Below are positions 1 through 5,563 of a DNA stretch of 6,431 nucleotides, in pieces. The stretch lies in assembly GCA_002710885.1 (NCBI GenBank), contig PAIW01000128.1, positions 7,169-13,599 on the forward strand. The letters are read 5' to 3'. This DNA comes from Chloroflexota bacterium. Its GTDB lineage: Bacteria > Chloroflexota > Dehalococcoidia > SAR202 > UBA11138. The stretch's first letter is position 1. The number at the start of each line of letters is the position of its first letter. The notes beneath the pieces are model-generated. The model searched no databases, had not been told where the DNA came from, and saw only the letters and a list, made by a program, of their open reading frames with translations. Position numbers and translations under genes: made by a program.

Positions 1-1
1 C

Positions 2-292
2 CGGAACATCGGCATAAACACTCCTGAGACCAACCGTCCGAGTCGCGGAGTCGAGTTCTACCGCGCGGAGACGTCAGCGCGAATCCGCGAGTTGGTTGAA
101 AGCAAGACTGTCCGCATGGACCTCGACGTCTCGTCAACTGACCGATTCGACCGCCTCCTAAGATATGTACATGTGGATGGCGAGATGGCAAACGCCACGC
201 TGATATCCGAAGGCTTCGTCGTAACGTCAGCGTTCCCCCCAGACACAAAGTCCGCCGACAGGTTCGAGAACATTCAAATACAGGCGATGTAA
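2..292 (+). CDS. Staphylococcal-nuclease-like (SNase/thermonuclease) domain, partial, prematurely stopped
   Basis: This is the C-terminal two thirds of an SNase-fold domain; the gene enters from the left edge, so the start is not visible. The frame opens with R-N-I-G-I-N-T-P-E-T. This matches the SNase active-site strand, where Arg35 and Glu43 (S. aureus numbering) are eight residues apart: here the Arg codon is at 2-4 and the Glu codon at 26-28. The third catalytic Arg (Arg87) corresponds to DRFDR, with its Arg at codon 51 of the fragment. The calcium ligand Asp40 is Asn here (17-19), a change I recall from other homologues. Family landmarks G-V-E-F and YPP-like FPP follow. Enzymes of this family hydrolyse DNA or RNA phosphodiesters and are usually exported or membrane anchored. 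The frame stops at TAA 290-292, inside the expected last helix before the conserved G-L-W, so the domain is probably not functional as read. The remnant at 293-484 continues the same frame. Confidence 0.75.
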   Translation, partial: RNIGINTPETNRPSRGVEFYRAETSARIRELVESKTVRMDLDVSSTDRFDRLLRYVHVDGEMANATLISEGFVVTSAFPPDTKSADRFENIQIQAM

Positions 293-484
293 AATCGTCG
301 AAGCGCTTGGGCAACTAGTCCCCTCTTTGCAGAGGCGCGTGATCCGCCTTACCCAACGATGTGCGTGCCGCAGGACGCCGAGCCAATGACCTACAAGAAA
401 ATTCCGTGTAACCTATTTCCAGTCCTACGCCCCGGCGCTCATAGCTTCGACCCTGACGGCAATGGGCTGGGGGGTGACAGGTAA
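293..484 (+). pseudogene. Same-frame remnant of the nuclease C-terminus with Excalibur-like acidic motif
   Basis: After the TAA at 290-292 the same frame stays open for 63 codons, to a TAA at 482-484, and still looks like the tail of this nuclease family. Just past the stop it reads N-R-R-S-A-W (293-310), where homologues have a helix ending in R-G-L-W. Next comes Y-P-T-M-C-V-P (350-370). The frame ends with F-D-P-D-G-N-G-L-G (446-472), which resembles the calcium-binding DxDGDGxxCE motif of Excalibur domains often attached to bacterial SNase proteins. The terminal Cys-Glu of that motif has become Gly-Asp, so the tail is also eroding. A single G-to-T change of a GAA codon would explain the interruption. 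TAA ends other genes here (the ccmD-like gene and the aldolase), so readthrough is unlikely. Taken with 2-292, this makes the locus a pseudogene with one clear nonsense mutation. Confidence 0.6.
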
Positions 485-495
485 ACACCCGAATA

Positions 496-527
496 CATGC
501 ACGATAATTGAACCTCCTTTGTGCATG
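496..527. repeat. Inverted repeat CATGCAC-N18-GTGCATG upstream of ilvD
   Basis: CATGCAC at 496-502 is perfectly complementary to GTGCATG at 521-527, separated by 18 bases. It surrounds the -10-like hexamer at 503-508, so it could be an operator for ilvD or a chance palindrome. The left arm would lie upstream of any start point set by that -10, which argues against an RNA hairpin. No known regulator can be assigned. Confidence 0.35.
503..508 (+). promoter_or_regulatory. Possible -10 element (GATAAT) for ilvD
   Basis: GATAAT matches the sigma70-type -10 consensus at five of six positions. No good -35 lies 16-18 bases upstream; the nearest similar hexamer, GTGACA at 474-479, is 23 bases away. 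If this -10 is used, transcription would begin near 514-516 and give about a 60-base leader to the ATG at 578. The alternative GTG at 521 would then be almost at the 5' end of the message. Confidence 0.25.
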
Positions 528-577
528 AAGTCCCTGCCAAGTACAATGACGCCACTCTGAACGAAGGCGCCATTCTC

Positions 578-2263
578 ATGACCGACCAACAACCCAACCC
601 TCTCAAACCCGTCAGTGGCCCTATATCCACTGACTACCGCCTTACCGGCAACCGGGCCATGCTTCACGGCGTGGGGTTATCGGACGACGACCTCGATAAA
701 CCGTTTATCGCCATCGCCGATCTCGGGAGCGATGTCACTCCGTGCAACATGCACCTGCATCGGGTGGCTAATTCCGCCCGTGAGGGTGTTCGAGCGTCAG
801 GGGGCGTGCCCTTTACCTTTGGTACCATAACCGTAAGTGACGGCGTTTCTATGGGCCATGAGGGGATGAAGGCGTCACTGGTCAGCAGGGAGGTTATTGC
901 CGACTCTATCGAGACGGTGTGCTTCGCCGAGCGGATGGACGCGGTTATCGCGGTGGGCGGGTGCGACAAGAACGGCCCCGGCTCGCTGATGGCGATGGCT
1001 CGACTCAATATCCCCGCGCTGTACGTCTACGGAGGCTCCATCAACACAGGGCGATACCAGGGCCAGACGATCAACGCTCAGGATGTCATGGAAGGCGTTG
1101 GCACTTACCTTGCAGGCGACATATCTCTCGACGAGCTTCGAGGCATGGAGCGCGTCGTTTGCCCAGGCGAGGGTGCCTGCCCCGGCATGTTCACCGCCAA
1201 CACGATGGCCACAGCCGCCGAGGCTCTAGGCATGGCGGTTCCGGGTTCTGCGTCGGTCCCGGCAGCGGACTCCCGCAACATGCAGGGAGCGAGGGCGGCG
1301 GGCGCCGTTTTGGTAAATGCCCTGCAAGAGGGAATCCGGCCTCGCGATGTCATGACCCGCCAGGCTTTCGAGAACGCAATCGTTGTCGTCCTGGCTCTCG
1401 GAGGCTCCACAAACTCGATTCTGCATCTGCTGGCAATCGCTCACGAAGCGGATGTCCCCCTCGATCTGGACGATTTCGACCGTCTTAGCCGCACTACTCC
1501 GTATATCGCAAACCTCAAGCCCGGCGGCCAGTTCGTCGTGGCTGACGTCGATGCCGTCGGCGGCATGCCAATGGTCCTAAAGGAGCTTCTTGACGCTGAC
1601 TTGATCCACGGCGATGTTCTGACGATGACCGGCAAGACAATGGCTGAGAATCTATCCAGCGTCACAGCAAAACCCGATGGCAACGTGATCCGTCCTGTAT
1701 CCAACCCTCGGAGTCCCACAGGCGGCCTCGTCGTGCTGAAGGGGAACCTTGCTCCAGAGGGCGCAGTGATGAAGGTCGCAGGCACGGGACACCTGAAACA
1801 CGAAGGACCGGCCCGCCTGTTCAACAGCGAGAACGAGGCGTTCAACGCGGTGGCATCCGGGGAGATCAAGGCAGGTGACTCGGTGGTCATCCGCTATGAA
1901 GGCCCCGTTGGAGGCCCCGGCATGCAGGAGATGTTGTCCGTCACCAGTGCCATCGTCGGCAAAGGGCTGGGCGACAGCGTTATGCTGTTGACCGACGGGC
2001 GGTTCTCCGGCGCGACCCGCGGCCCAATGATCGGACACGTCGCTCCAGAGGCAGCGGTGGGCGGCCCCATCGCCCTGTTGGAGGAAGGCGACATTCTGGT
2101 CATGGATGTGGAATCCAGAGAGTTGAGCGTCGGCCTCTCCGAAGAGGAAATGTCCCAACGCCGCGGGCGTTGGACGCCTCGGGCTCCTAACTACACAAGA
2201 GGCGTGCTGGCAAAATACGCTCGTCAGGTCTCCTCGGCCTCTCGAGGCGCGGTGACGACGTAG
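578..2263 (+). CDS. ilvD: Dihydroxy-acid dehydratase (IlvD)
   Basis: IlvD dehydrates 2,3-dihydroxy-isovalerate and 2,3-dihydroxy-3-methylvalerate to the 2-oxoacids that precede valine, leucine and isoleucine; it is cytosolic and uses an Fe-S cluster and Mg2+. From the ATG at 578 the protein has 561 residues, normal for the family. Three cysteines sit where the cluster ligands are expected: Cys56 in TPCN, Cys129 in GGCDKN and Cys201 in [12 protein letters not shown]. The probable Mg2+-site residues are Asp88 (SDG), Asp130 and the Lys131 expected to be carbamylated. The C-terminal substrate loop [14 protein letters not shown] is present. The frame is also open from a GTG at 521 (580 residues), but that codon has no ribosome binding site; GAAGG at 563-567 lies ten bases before the ATG and the family normally starts near here. 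The ANTWNE-like segment before Cys56 is replaced by ADLGSD, which is unusual. No other ilv gene is adjacent, so the gene appears to be a single unit. It converges on the CBS gene remnant. Confidence 0.95.
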   Translation: MTDQQPNPLKPVSGPISTDYRLTGNRAMLHGVGLSDDDLDKPFIAIADLGSDVTPCNMHLHRVANSAREGVRASGGVPFTFGTITVSDGVSMGHEGMKASLVSREVIADSIETVCFAERMDAVIAVGGCDKNGPGSLMAMARLNIPALYVYGGSINTGRYQGQTINAQDVMEGVGTYLAGDISLDELRGMERVVCPGEGACPGMFTANTMATAAEALGMAVPGSASVPAADSRNMQGARAAGAVLVNALQEGIRPRDVMTRQAFENAIVVVLALGGSTNSILHLLAIAHEADVPLDLDDFDRLSRTTPYIANLKPGGQFVVADVDAVGGMPMVLKELLDADLIHGDVLTMTGKTMAENLSSVTAKPDGNVIRPVSNPRSPTGGLVVLKGNLAPEGAVMKVAGTGHLKHEGPARLFNSENEAFNAVASGEIKAGDSVVIRYEGPVGGPGMQEMLSVTSAIVGKGLGDSVMLLTDGRFSGATRGPMIGHVAPEAAVGGPIALLEEGDILVMDVESRELSVGLSEEEMSQRRGRWTPRAPNYTRGVLAKYARQVSSASRGAVTT

Positions 2264-2274
2264 ATTAAGGATTT

Positions 2275-2359
2275 CAGCGCCGCGATTCAATCCCGATTCC
2301 CACACTCCGATTATCAGAAGTAGTACGGTCTGAGTCTGGGTTGCCATGTGTTCTGCGAC
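2275..2359 (-). pseudogene. Remnant of second CBS domain
   Basis: Directly after the TAG of the CBS gene, the same minus-strand frame continues as V-A-E-H-M-A-T-Q-T-Q-T-V (2359 down to 2324). This is the usual linker and first strand opening the second CBS domain (compare V-S-x-H-M-S-x-x-V-x-T-V). After that the frame loses resemblance. A shifted frame gives a stretch containing S-V-G-I-G-I-E that may be further remnant, then stops near 2275. Only about 85 bases remain before the ilvD stop, so most of the second domain is deleted as well as interrupted. Confidence 0.5.
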
Positions 2360-2560
2360 CTAGCACTCTGAGGCCATGTGACCTTCGCTCAGGCATCCGA
2401 GGGCCATGTCGCGGTCGGTTATGATGCCCTCTACGCCGTCTTTTCCCAGGACCACCAGACAACTGACTCCTAGATCTTTCATCAATTGGGCTGGATTCGC
2501 GATATTTGTCTCGACGTCAACGCTATACGCGTCCGTGTTTATCAATTCACTTACATCCAC
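2360..2560 (-). CDS. Truncated CBS-domain protein (first CBS domain only)
   Basis: The 66-residue product has the form of a first CBS domain: V-S-E-L-I-N-T-D at the start, a helix with A-Q-L-M-K-D-L-G-V-S, the strand C-L-V-V-L-G, then G-I-I-T-D-R-D-M-A-L (residues 45-54), the hallmark of CBS pairs. CBS pairs bind adenosyl nucleotides as an energy-sensing module, and stand-alone members are normally about 130-145 residues with two domains. Here a TAG at 2360-2362 stops translation in the linker between the two. The start is GTG at 2558-2560. It is convincing because a perfect AAGGAGG lies seven bases upstream. A lone CBS domain could in principle dimerise, but since homology continues past the stop I regard this as a recently broken gene. 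It runs towards ilvD and away from ccmC. Confidence 0.65.
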   Translation of the reverse strand: MDVSELINTDAYSVDVETNIANPAQLMKDLGVSCLVVLGKDGVEGIITDRDMALGCLSEGHMASEC

Positions 2561-2567
2561 GGCAAAC

Positions 2568-2574
2568 CCTCCTT
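2568..2574 (-). promoter_or_regulatory. Strong Shine-Dalgarno for the CBS gene
   Basis: AAGGAGG on the minus strand, seven bases before the GTG at 2560, is a perfect anti-16S match. It decides the start codon and shows that this was a well-translated gene, even though the coding region is now cut short. Confidence 0.7.
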
Positions 2575-2765
2575 GCAGGACTGGTTTCTATCCGCTCTCG
2601 CATACTCAGATGCAACATAACCTTTTAAGGCGCATCGTCATGTTTAGCAACCAACACTCAACTTGTGATTTCATTCCGCCATGATATGAACTGCGTAGTC
2701 GAGATTCATTTCAGACTGCGCTAAAATGGACATCCAGAAAACAATAGCCCTGATATCTCGACTTG

Positions 2766-2774
2766 TGATATATT
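2766..2774 (+). promoter_or_regulatory. Extended -10 promoter placing ccmC start at the transcript 5' end
   Basis: TGATATATT has the extended -10 form TGnTATAAT with one mismatch. It ends six bases before the ccmC ATG at 2781, so transcription would start on or beside the initiation codon. There is no Shine-Dalgarno-like sequence in front of that ATG. A leaderless ccmC message is therefore the simplest reading. No -35 match is seen, which is tolerated by extended -10 promoters. Confidence 0.35.
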
Positions 2775-2780
2775 TCTCAT

Positions 2781-3500
2781 ATGGCTCAGACCTCCATACC
2801 CCAACCCGTTACTGGCTCCTCAGCGACGTATAGCACGAGAAGCTATCTGCGAGACGGACTGTTGATTGTCAGCGCTGCGCTGATGGCTGTCACGCTGTAC
2901 ATGGTCTTCATGTGGGTTCCCACCGAACAGAACCTGGGAGTGTCCCAACGTATCTTCTACTTCCACGTTCCATTGGGGTGGATCGGCATGTTGTCCATCG
3001 TTTTGGTGGCAGTTGCCAGTTTCATGCACCTGATCACGGGCAAGGAAAAGTGGGACTCTCTAGCCTACGCAACCGCAGAGCTTGGGGTGATTTTCGCCAC
3101 GCTGATTCTTGTGACCGGCGCGATATGGGCGAGGCCAGTGTGGGGGGTGTGGTGGACCTGGGACGCCAAGCTGACGACCACGCTGGTTTTGTGGTTCATC
3201 TACGTAGGCTACCTGATGATTAGAGCCTATGGCCCCAGCGGGACCCAGGGCAAGCGGTACGCCTCCGTGATTGCTCTTATCGGCGCCATCGACTCACCTA
3301 TCATTTACAAGGCCACTGACTGGTGGCGCACAGCCCACCCGGAACGCAACGTGCCATCGGACCTGGCGTCCGAAATGCTGTTGACTCTGCTCGTCGCGAT
3401 GGTGACGTTCACTGTTCTGTACGCATACCTGCTGGTCGAACGCTATTCTCTTAGAAAGTCTGAATCTGATCTCGATGAACTTTATCAAAGAACTGCATAG
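2781..3500 (+). CDS. ccmC: Cytochrome c maturation haem-handling protein CcmC
   Basis: CcmC is an integral membrane protein that presents haem to CcmE on the outer face of the cytoplasmic membrane and, with CcmA/B, forms holo-CcmE. The 239-residue protein shows six hydrophobic segments (about residues 24-46, 60-83, 96-116, 130-148, 160-176 and 198-220). The tryptophan-rich WWD haem-binding loop is W-G-V-W-W-T-W-D-A-K-L-T at 121-132. The two external haem-ligand histidines of the family are represented by His62 (FYFHVP) and His186 (WWRTAHP). The length fits the family. The start is tightly fixed: an in-frame TGA lies at 2766-2768 and the next Met is inside the first membrane segment. The 3' end overlaps the ccmD-like gene by 26 bases, so the two are translationally linked. 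This is the first gene of a three-gene ccm operon. CcsA/CcmF relatives share the WWD motif, but size and membrane-segment count point to CcmC. Confidence 0.92.
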   Translation: MAQTSIPQPVTGSSATYSTRSYLRDGLLIVSAALMAVTLYMVFMWVPTEQNLGVSQRIFYFHVPLGWIGMLSIVLVAVASFMHLITGKEKWDSLAYATAELGVIFATLILVTGAIWARPVWGVWWTWDAKLTTTLVLWFIYVGYLMIRAYGPSGTQGKRYASVIALIGAIDSPIIYKATDWWRTAHPERNVPSDLASEMLLTLLVAMVTFTVLYAYLLVERYSLRKSESDLDELYQRTA

Positions 3501-3825
3501 GGGTCTCGGGCTCCGGGCCTCCACTGTTATCGTGCTGGTGGCGTTGGCGCTGACGGTTTCAACGCTCCTGACAACGGTTGGAGCGTTTGACGGTCAGCCG
3601 CAAACGGCTCCATCGACGATTCCAGAGCCATCTGAACATGCCAATGGCCCCGAAGCAAACCTGCCTTTTCTCTTCGCGGTGTATATGATTACATGGGGAG
3701 CCTTCTTCGCCTACATCTTCTACGTGTCCCGAAGACAGCGGGAGATGCAGGGCGAGGTCGATGCCCTGAAACGCGCCCTGGACCAACGAGAGCAGGCCGA
3801 GGCTCAATCGCAATCTGAAAGCTAA
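3475..3825 (+). CDS. ccmD: CcmD-like small membrane protein with extra N-terminal segment
   Basis: This 116-residue protein lies between ccmC and ccmE, where ccmD normally is. CcmD is a tiny membrane protein that helps release holo-CcmE from the CcmABC complex. The C-terminal half fits: one membrane segment at about residues 63-84 (L-P-F-L-F-A-V-Y-M-I-T-W-G-A-F-F-A-Y), then a basic, helical, probably coiled-coil tail (about 85-112, rich in Arg, Glu, Gln and Ala). The N-terminal half is additional: a basic start, a hydrophobic segment at about 16-37 that may be a signal peptide or second membrane helix, and a Pro/Thr/Glu-rich linker. Typical CcmD proteins are roughly half this length or less. 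The ATG at 3475 lies inside ccmC, and the stop is 15 bases before ccmE. Sequence identity in CcmD is always weak, so the call rests on position, topology and the membrane segment. Confidence 0.65.
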   Translation: MNFIKELHRGLGLRASTVIVLVALALTVSTLLTTVGAFDGQPQTAPSTIPEPSEHANGPEANLPFLFAVYMITWGAFFAYIFYVSRRQREMQGEVDALKRALDQREQAEAQSQSES

Positions 3826-3840
3826 CAAGGCTAGACACAC

Positions 3841-4332
3841 GTGAATTTCGACGACACCGAGACCACAGACCTCACGATTTCGCCACTACCTGACGTGTCG
3901 GACTCCGACGACGGCTCCGTGATCGCCCATCGGGGAAAACTGCTTATCGCGCTGGTGGTGCTCGTGGGCGCGTTGGGTTATTTTGCGTTCATGGCCTTCG
4001 AGGGCGCTACCGTCTACTACTACACTGTCGGCGAGATGAACGACATCGGTCAGACTCCCGAGGGCAATATGGTGCGAGTGTCCGGCAAGCTGGTGCCTGA
4101 AACCTTCCTTCGCGGCGACGGCTCGACGCTGGCTGAGTTCTCTTTGACTGACGGTTCCGAAAGCCTGATAGCCAACCATATCGGCGTCCTGCCAGACCTG
4201 TTCTTCAACGACCATTCGGAGATAATCCTGGAGGGATCTTACGGCTCAGATGGCGTGTTCCAGAGCGAAAACGTCATCGTCAAGTGTCCGTCTAAGTACA
4301 TCGCTCTGGACGAAGAGCAAGAGCAGGGTTAG
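3841..4332 (+). CDS. ccmE: Cytochrome c maturation haem chaperone CcmE, Cys-type (CPSKY)
   Basis: CcmE binds haem covalently on the outer face of the membrane and passes it to the apocytochrome ligation machinery. The 163-residue protein has a hydrophilic N-terminus of about 32 residues, one membrane anchor (about 34-52), then the soluble OB-fold. Family landmarks are A-T-V-Y-Y-Y-T-V-G-E (56-65), V-R-V-S-G-K-L-V (78-85), the F-S-L-T-D-G strand (100-105), V-L-P-D-L-F (116-121) and L-E-G-S-Y (130-134). The end reads V-K-C-P-S-K-Y, with Cys149 and Tyr153. Most bacterial CcmE proteins carry haem on a His in H-D-E-x-Y; the C-x-x-x-Y form is a known variant from some sulfate reducers and archaea in which Cys replaces that His. 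The start is GTG at 3841, with a modest AAGG ten bases upstream at 3827-3830. It is the last gene of the ccmC-ccmD-ccmE operon; no ccmF, G or H follows. Confidence 0.92.
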   Translation: MNFDDTETTDLTISPLPDVSDSDDGSVIAHRGKLLIALVVLVGALGYFAFMAFEGATVYYYTVGEMNDIGQTPEGNMVRVSGKLVPETFLRGDGSTLAEFSLTDGSESLIANHIGVLPDLFFNDHSEIILEGSYGSDGVFQSENVIVKCPSKYIALDEEQEQG

Positions 4333-4596
4333 TCTTTACGGGTCAGGGTTTCAGGTGGTCAGGATCAAGGCCATGATTTCTATACCCACCCCTTAGATCG
4401 TGGCGAAACTTGGCGCCAGGGTAGTCGAAAACTTCCTGGAATCATACTGCCACCCTCATAAGACGCGTTCACAGACCGTTCCTCGAGCCGCACGGACGCC
4501 CCAATCTTGGCCGCTAGCGAGAATCGTCGAAACCTTTCCGCTGGTTATCCATAACGCCTATCCGACTTAACCTATGTCGACGATCTGGCAGCGTTA
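4333..4596. other. Gene-free stretch between ccmE and the SDR upstream elements
   Basis: I see no coding region, RNA gene or convincing terminator here. Small palindromes (TGGCGCCA at 4411-4418, CGCTAGCG near 4512) and a distant 8-base inverted pair (ATCGTCGA at 4523-4530 with TCGACGAT at 4577-4584) occur, but none forms a stem followed by a T run. The ccm operon must end without an obvious intrinsic terminator. Confidence 0.5.
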
Positions 4597-4602
4597 TTGA
4601 CA
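4597..4602 (+). promoter_or_regulatory. Perfect -35 hexamer TTGACA upstream of the SDR, without a standard -10
   Basis: TTGACA matches the sigma70 -35 consensus exactly. The best -10-like hexamer, TATGAT at 4614-4619, is only 11 bases away, too close for normal use. At 17 bases the sequence is TAGGTT, a poor match. A second TATGAT lies at 4648-4653. A promoter is likely in this AT-richer patch, but its start point cannot be set. Confidence 0.3.
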
Positions 4603-4604
4603 AA

Positions 4605-4638
4605 TGAATACGCTATGATTAGGTTCAGTCCGTATTCA
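4605..4638. repeat. Inverted repeat TGAATACG-N18-CGTATTCA upstream of the SDR
   Basis: Perfect 8-base arms at 4605-4612 and 4631-4638 flank an 18-base spacer, between a perfect TTGACA and the SDR start. Position and symmetry suggest an operator for a dimeric repressor controlling the SDR. No regulator gene is present in the window, and the repeat was found by eye only. Confidence 0.4.
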
Positions 4639-4679
4639 AAATCAACATATGATTCGTAGTAACAGAAAGAAGTAACCAT

Positions 4680-5447
4680 ATGCCATTTGAACCATTTGAT
4701 CTCACTGGAAAAGTCGCCTTAATCACCGGCGGCAATAGCGGTATTGGACTGGGTATGGCAGAGGGCCTCGCCTCAGCGGGAGCCGATGTCTGTATATGGG
4801 GAACGAACCCAGAGAAAAACGCTGCCGCCGAAAAGACACTGCTGGCCCTGGGCGGAAAAGCGGTCGCGATCCGTTGTGACGTCTCCCAAGAGGAAGAAGT
4901 GCAGTCCGCATTCGCGGAGACCGTGAAAATCTTCGGAAGGGTCGATTCCTGTTTCGCCAATGCAGGAGCAGGCGGAGGCGCGCCTTTTCAGGATTTTCCG
5001 ACGGATGTTTGGAAGCGGGTGATGGGGATCAATCTTGACGGCACGTTCTTCACATTCCGAGCGGCGGCAAAGCACATGATCGACCAGGGCGAAGGCGGAC
5101 GACTCATCGGCACCTCCAGTACGTCAGCGATTCATGGCGCGGCGCGAAACGAAGCTTACGCCGCGACCAAAGGCGCGATGCTCGCAATGACACGAGGACT
5201 GGCCGTTGAGCTGGCTCGTTACAAGATCACAGCAAACACGATCATCCCAGGCTGGATCGAAACCGCGATGACTGCTCCCAGAGTCGGAAACGAACTGTTC
5301 GAAGACAGGGTCATGAAGCGCGTGCCGGTCCGTCGCTGGGGTCAGCCCAAAGACTTCGCAGGAATAGCAGTTTATCTGGCAAGCTCGGCGTCCGACTATC
5401 AGACCGGCGAAGAGTTTGTGATCGACGGCGGTTACACTCGCTTCTAG
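4680..5447 (+). CDS. Short-chain dehydrogenase/reductase (classical SDR)
   Basis: This is an NAD(P)H-dependent oxidoreductase of 255 residues with the full classical SDR set. The nucleotide loop is T-G-G-N-S-G-I-G at 16-23, followed by D67 (C-D-V), N94-A-G96 and catalytic Asn118. Ser147 lies 13 residues before Tyr160, and Tyr160 and Lys164 form the YxxxK motif. I-I-P-G-W-I-E-T at 188-195 is the usual post-catalytic strand, and the C-terminal G-G-Y is typical. After strand 2 the sequence is W-G-T-N with no Asp, so NADP(H) is somewhat favoured over NAD(H); this is inference. The substrate cannot be read from sequence: polyol, sugar-acid, 3-oxoacyl and gluconate-type oxidoreductases all look like this. 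The ATG at 4680 follows a purine-rich AGAAAGAAG (4664-4672) by seven bases. The gene stands alone on the plus strand behind a long upstream region with an inverted repeat, and converges on the aldolase gene. Confidence 0.93.
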   Translation: MPFEPFDLTGKVALITGGNSGIGLGMAEGLASAGADVCIWGTNPEKNAAAEKTLLALGGKAVAIRCDVSQEEEVQSAFAETVKIFGRVDSCFANAGAGGGAPFQDFPTDVWKRVMGINLDGTFFTFRAAAKHMIDQGEGGRLIGTSSTSAIHGAARNEAYAATKGAMLAMTRGLAVELARYKITANTIIPGWIETAMTAPRVGNELFEDRVMKRVPVRRWGQPKDFAGIAVYLASSASDYQTGEEFVIDGGYTRF

Positions 5448-5455
5448 GCGTAACT

Positions 5456-5480
5456 ACCGGCTTTCAGGCAATAGCCAGGT
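5456..5480. terminator. Weak stem-loop between the converging SDR and aldolase genes
   Basis: ACCGGCT (5456-5462) can pair with AGCC-A-GGT (5473-5480), with one bulged A and a ten-base loop, nine bases after the SDR stop. No T run follows on either strand, so it is at best a weak or factor-assisted terminator. The rest of 5448-5563 shows nothing recognisable. Confidence 0.22.
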
Positions 5481-5563
5481 CGCATCCGAAGAATCTGGTC
5501 GTGAACGGACAACAGTCGGAACGCCTGCAGCCAGATGTTTCGCCTCCACTCGGTATGGCGACC

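Noticed and set aside
521..577. GTG at 521 as the ilvD start, giving 19 extra residues
   Set aside because: There is no Shine-Dalgarno before it, it sits in the right arm of the inverted repeat, and the ATG at 578 has GAAGG at good distance and fits the family start.
919..1488. Long plus-strand frame of 189 codons inside ilvD
   Set aside because: It is a shadow of ilvD in another frame, rich in Arg, Gly, His and Ser, with no family features.
1652..2347. Minus-strand open frame of 231 codons across the end of ilvD
   Set aside because: It is mostly antisense to ilvD. Only its beginning (2324-2347) overlaps the real CBS remnant; the rest has no recognisable domain.
2406..2684. Plus-strand frame of 92 codons before ccmC as a small gene
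   Set aside because: It is antisense to the CBS gene, low in domain-like features and has no ribosome binding site.
4411..4418. TGGCGCCA palindrome after ccmE as a terminator
   Set aside because: It is an 8-base palindrome with no loop room and no following T run.
4541..4553. TTATCCATA as a DnaA box or replication origin signal
   Set aside because: It is a single copy with a mismatch, without clustered boxes, an AT-rich unwinding region or origin genes nearby.
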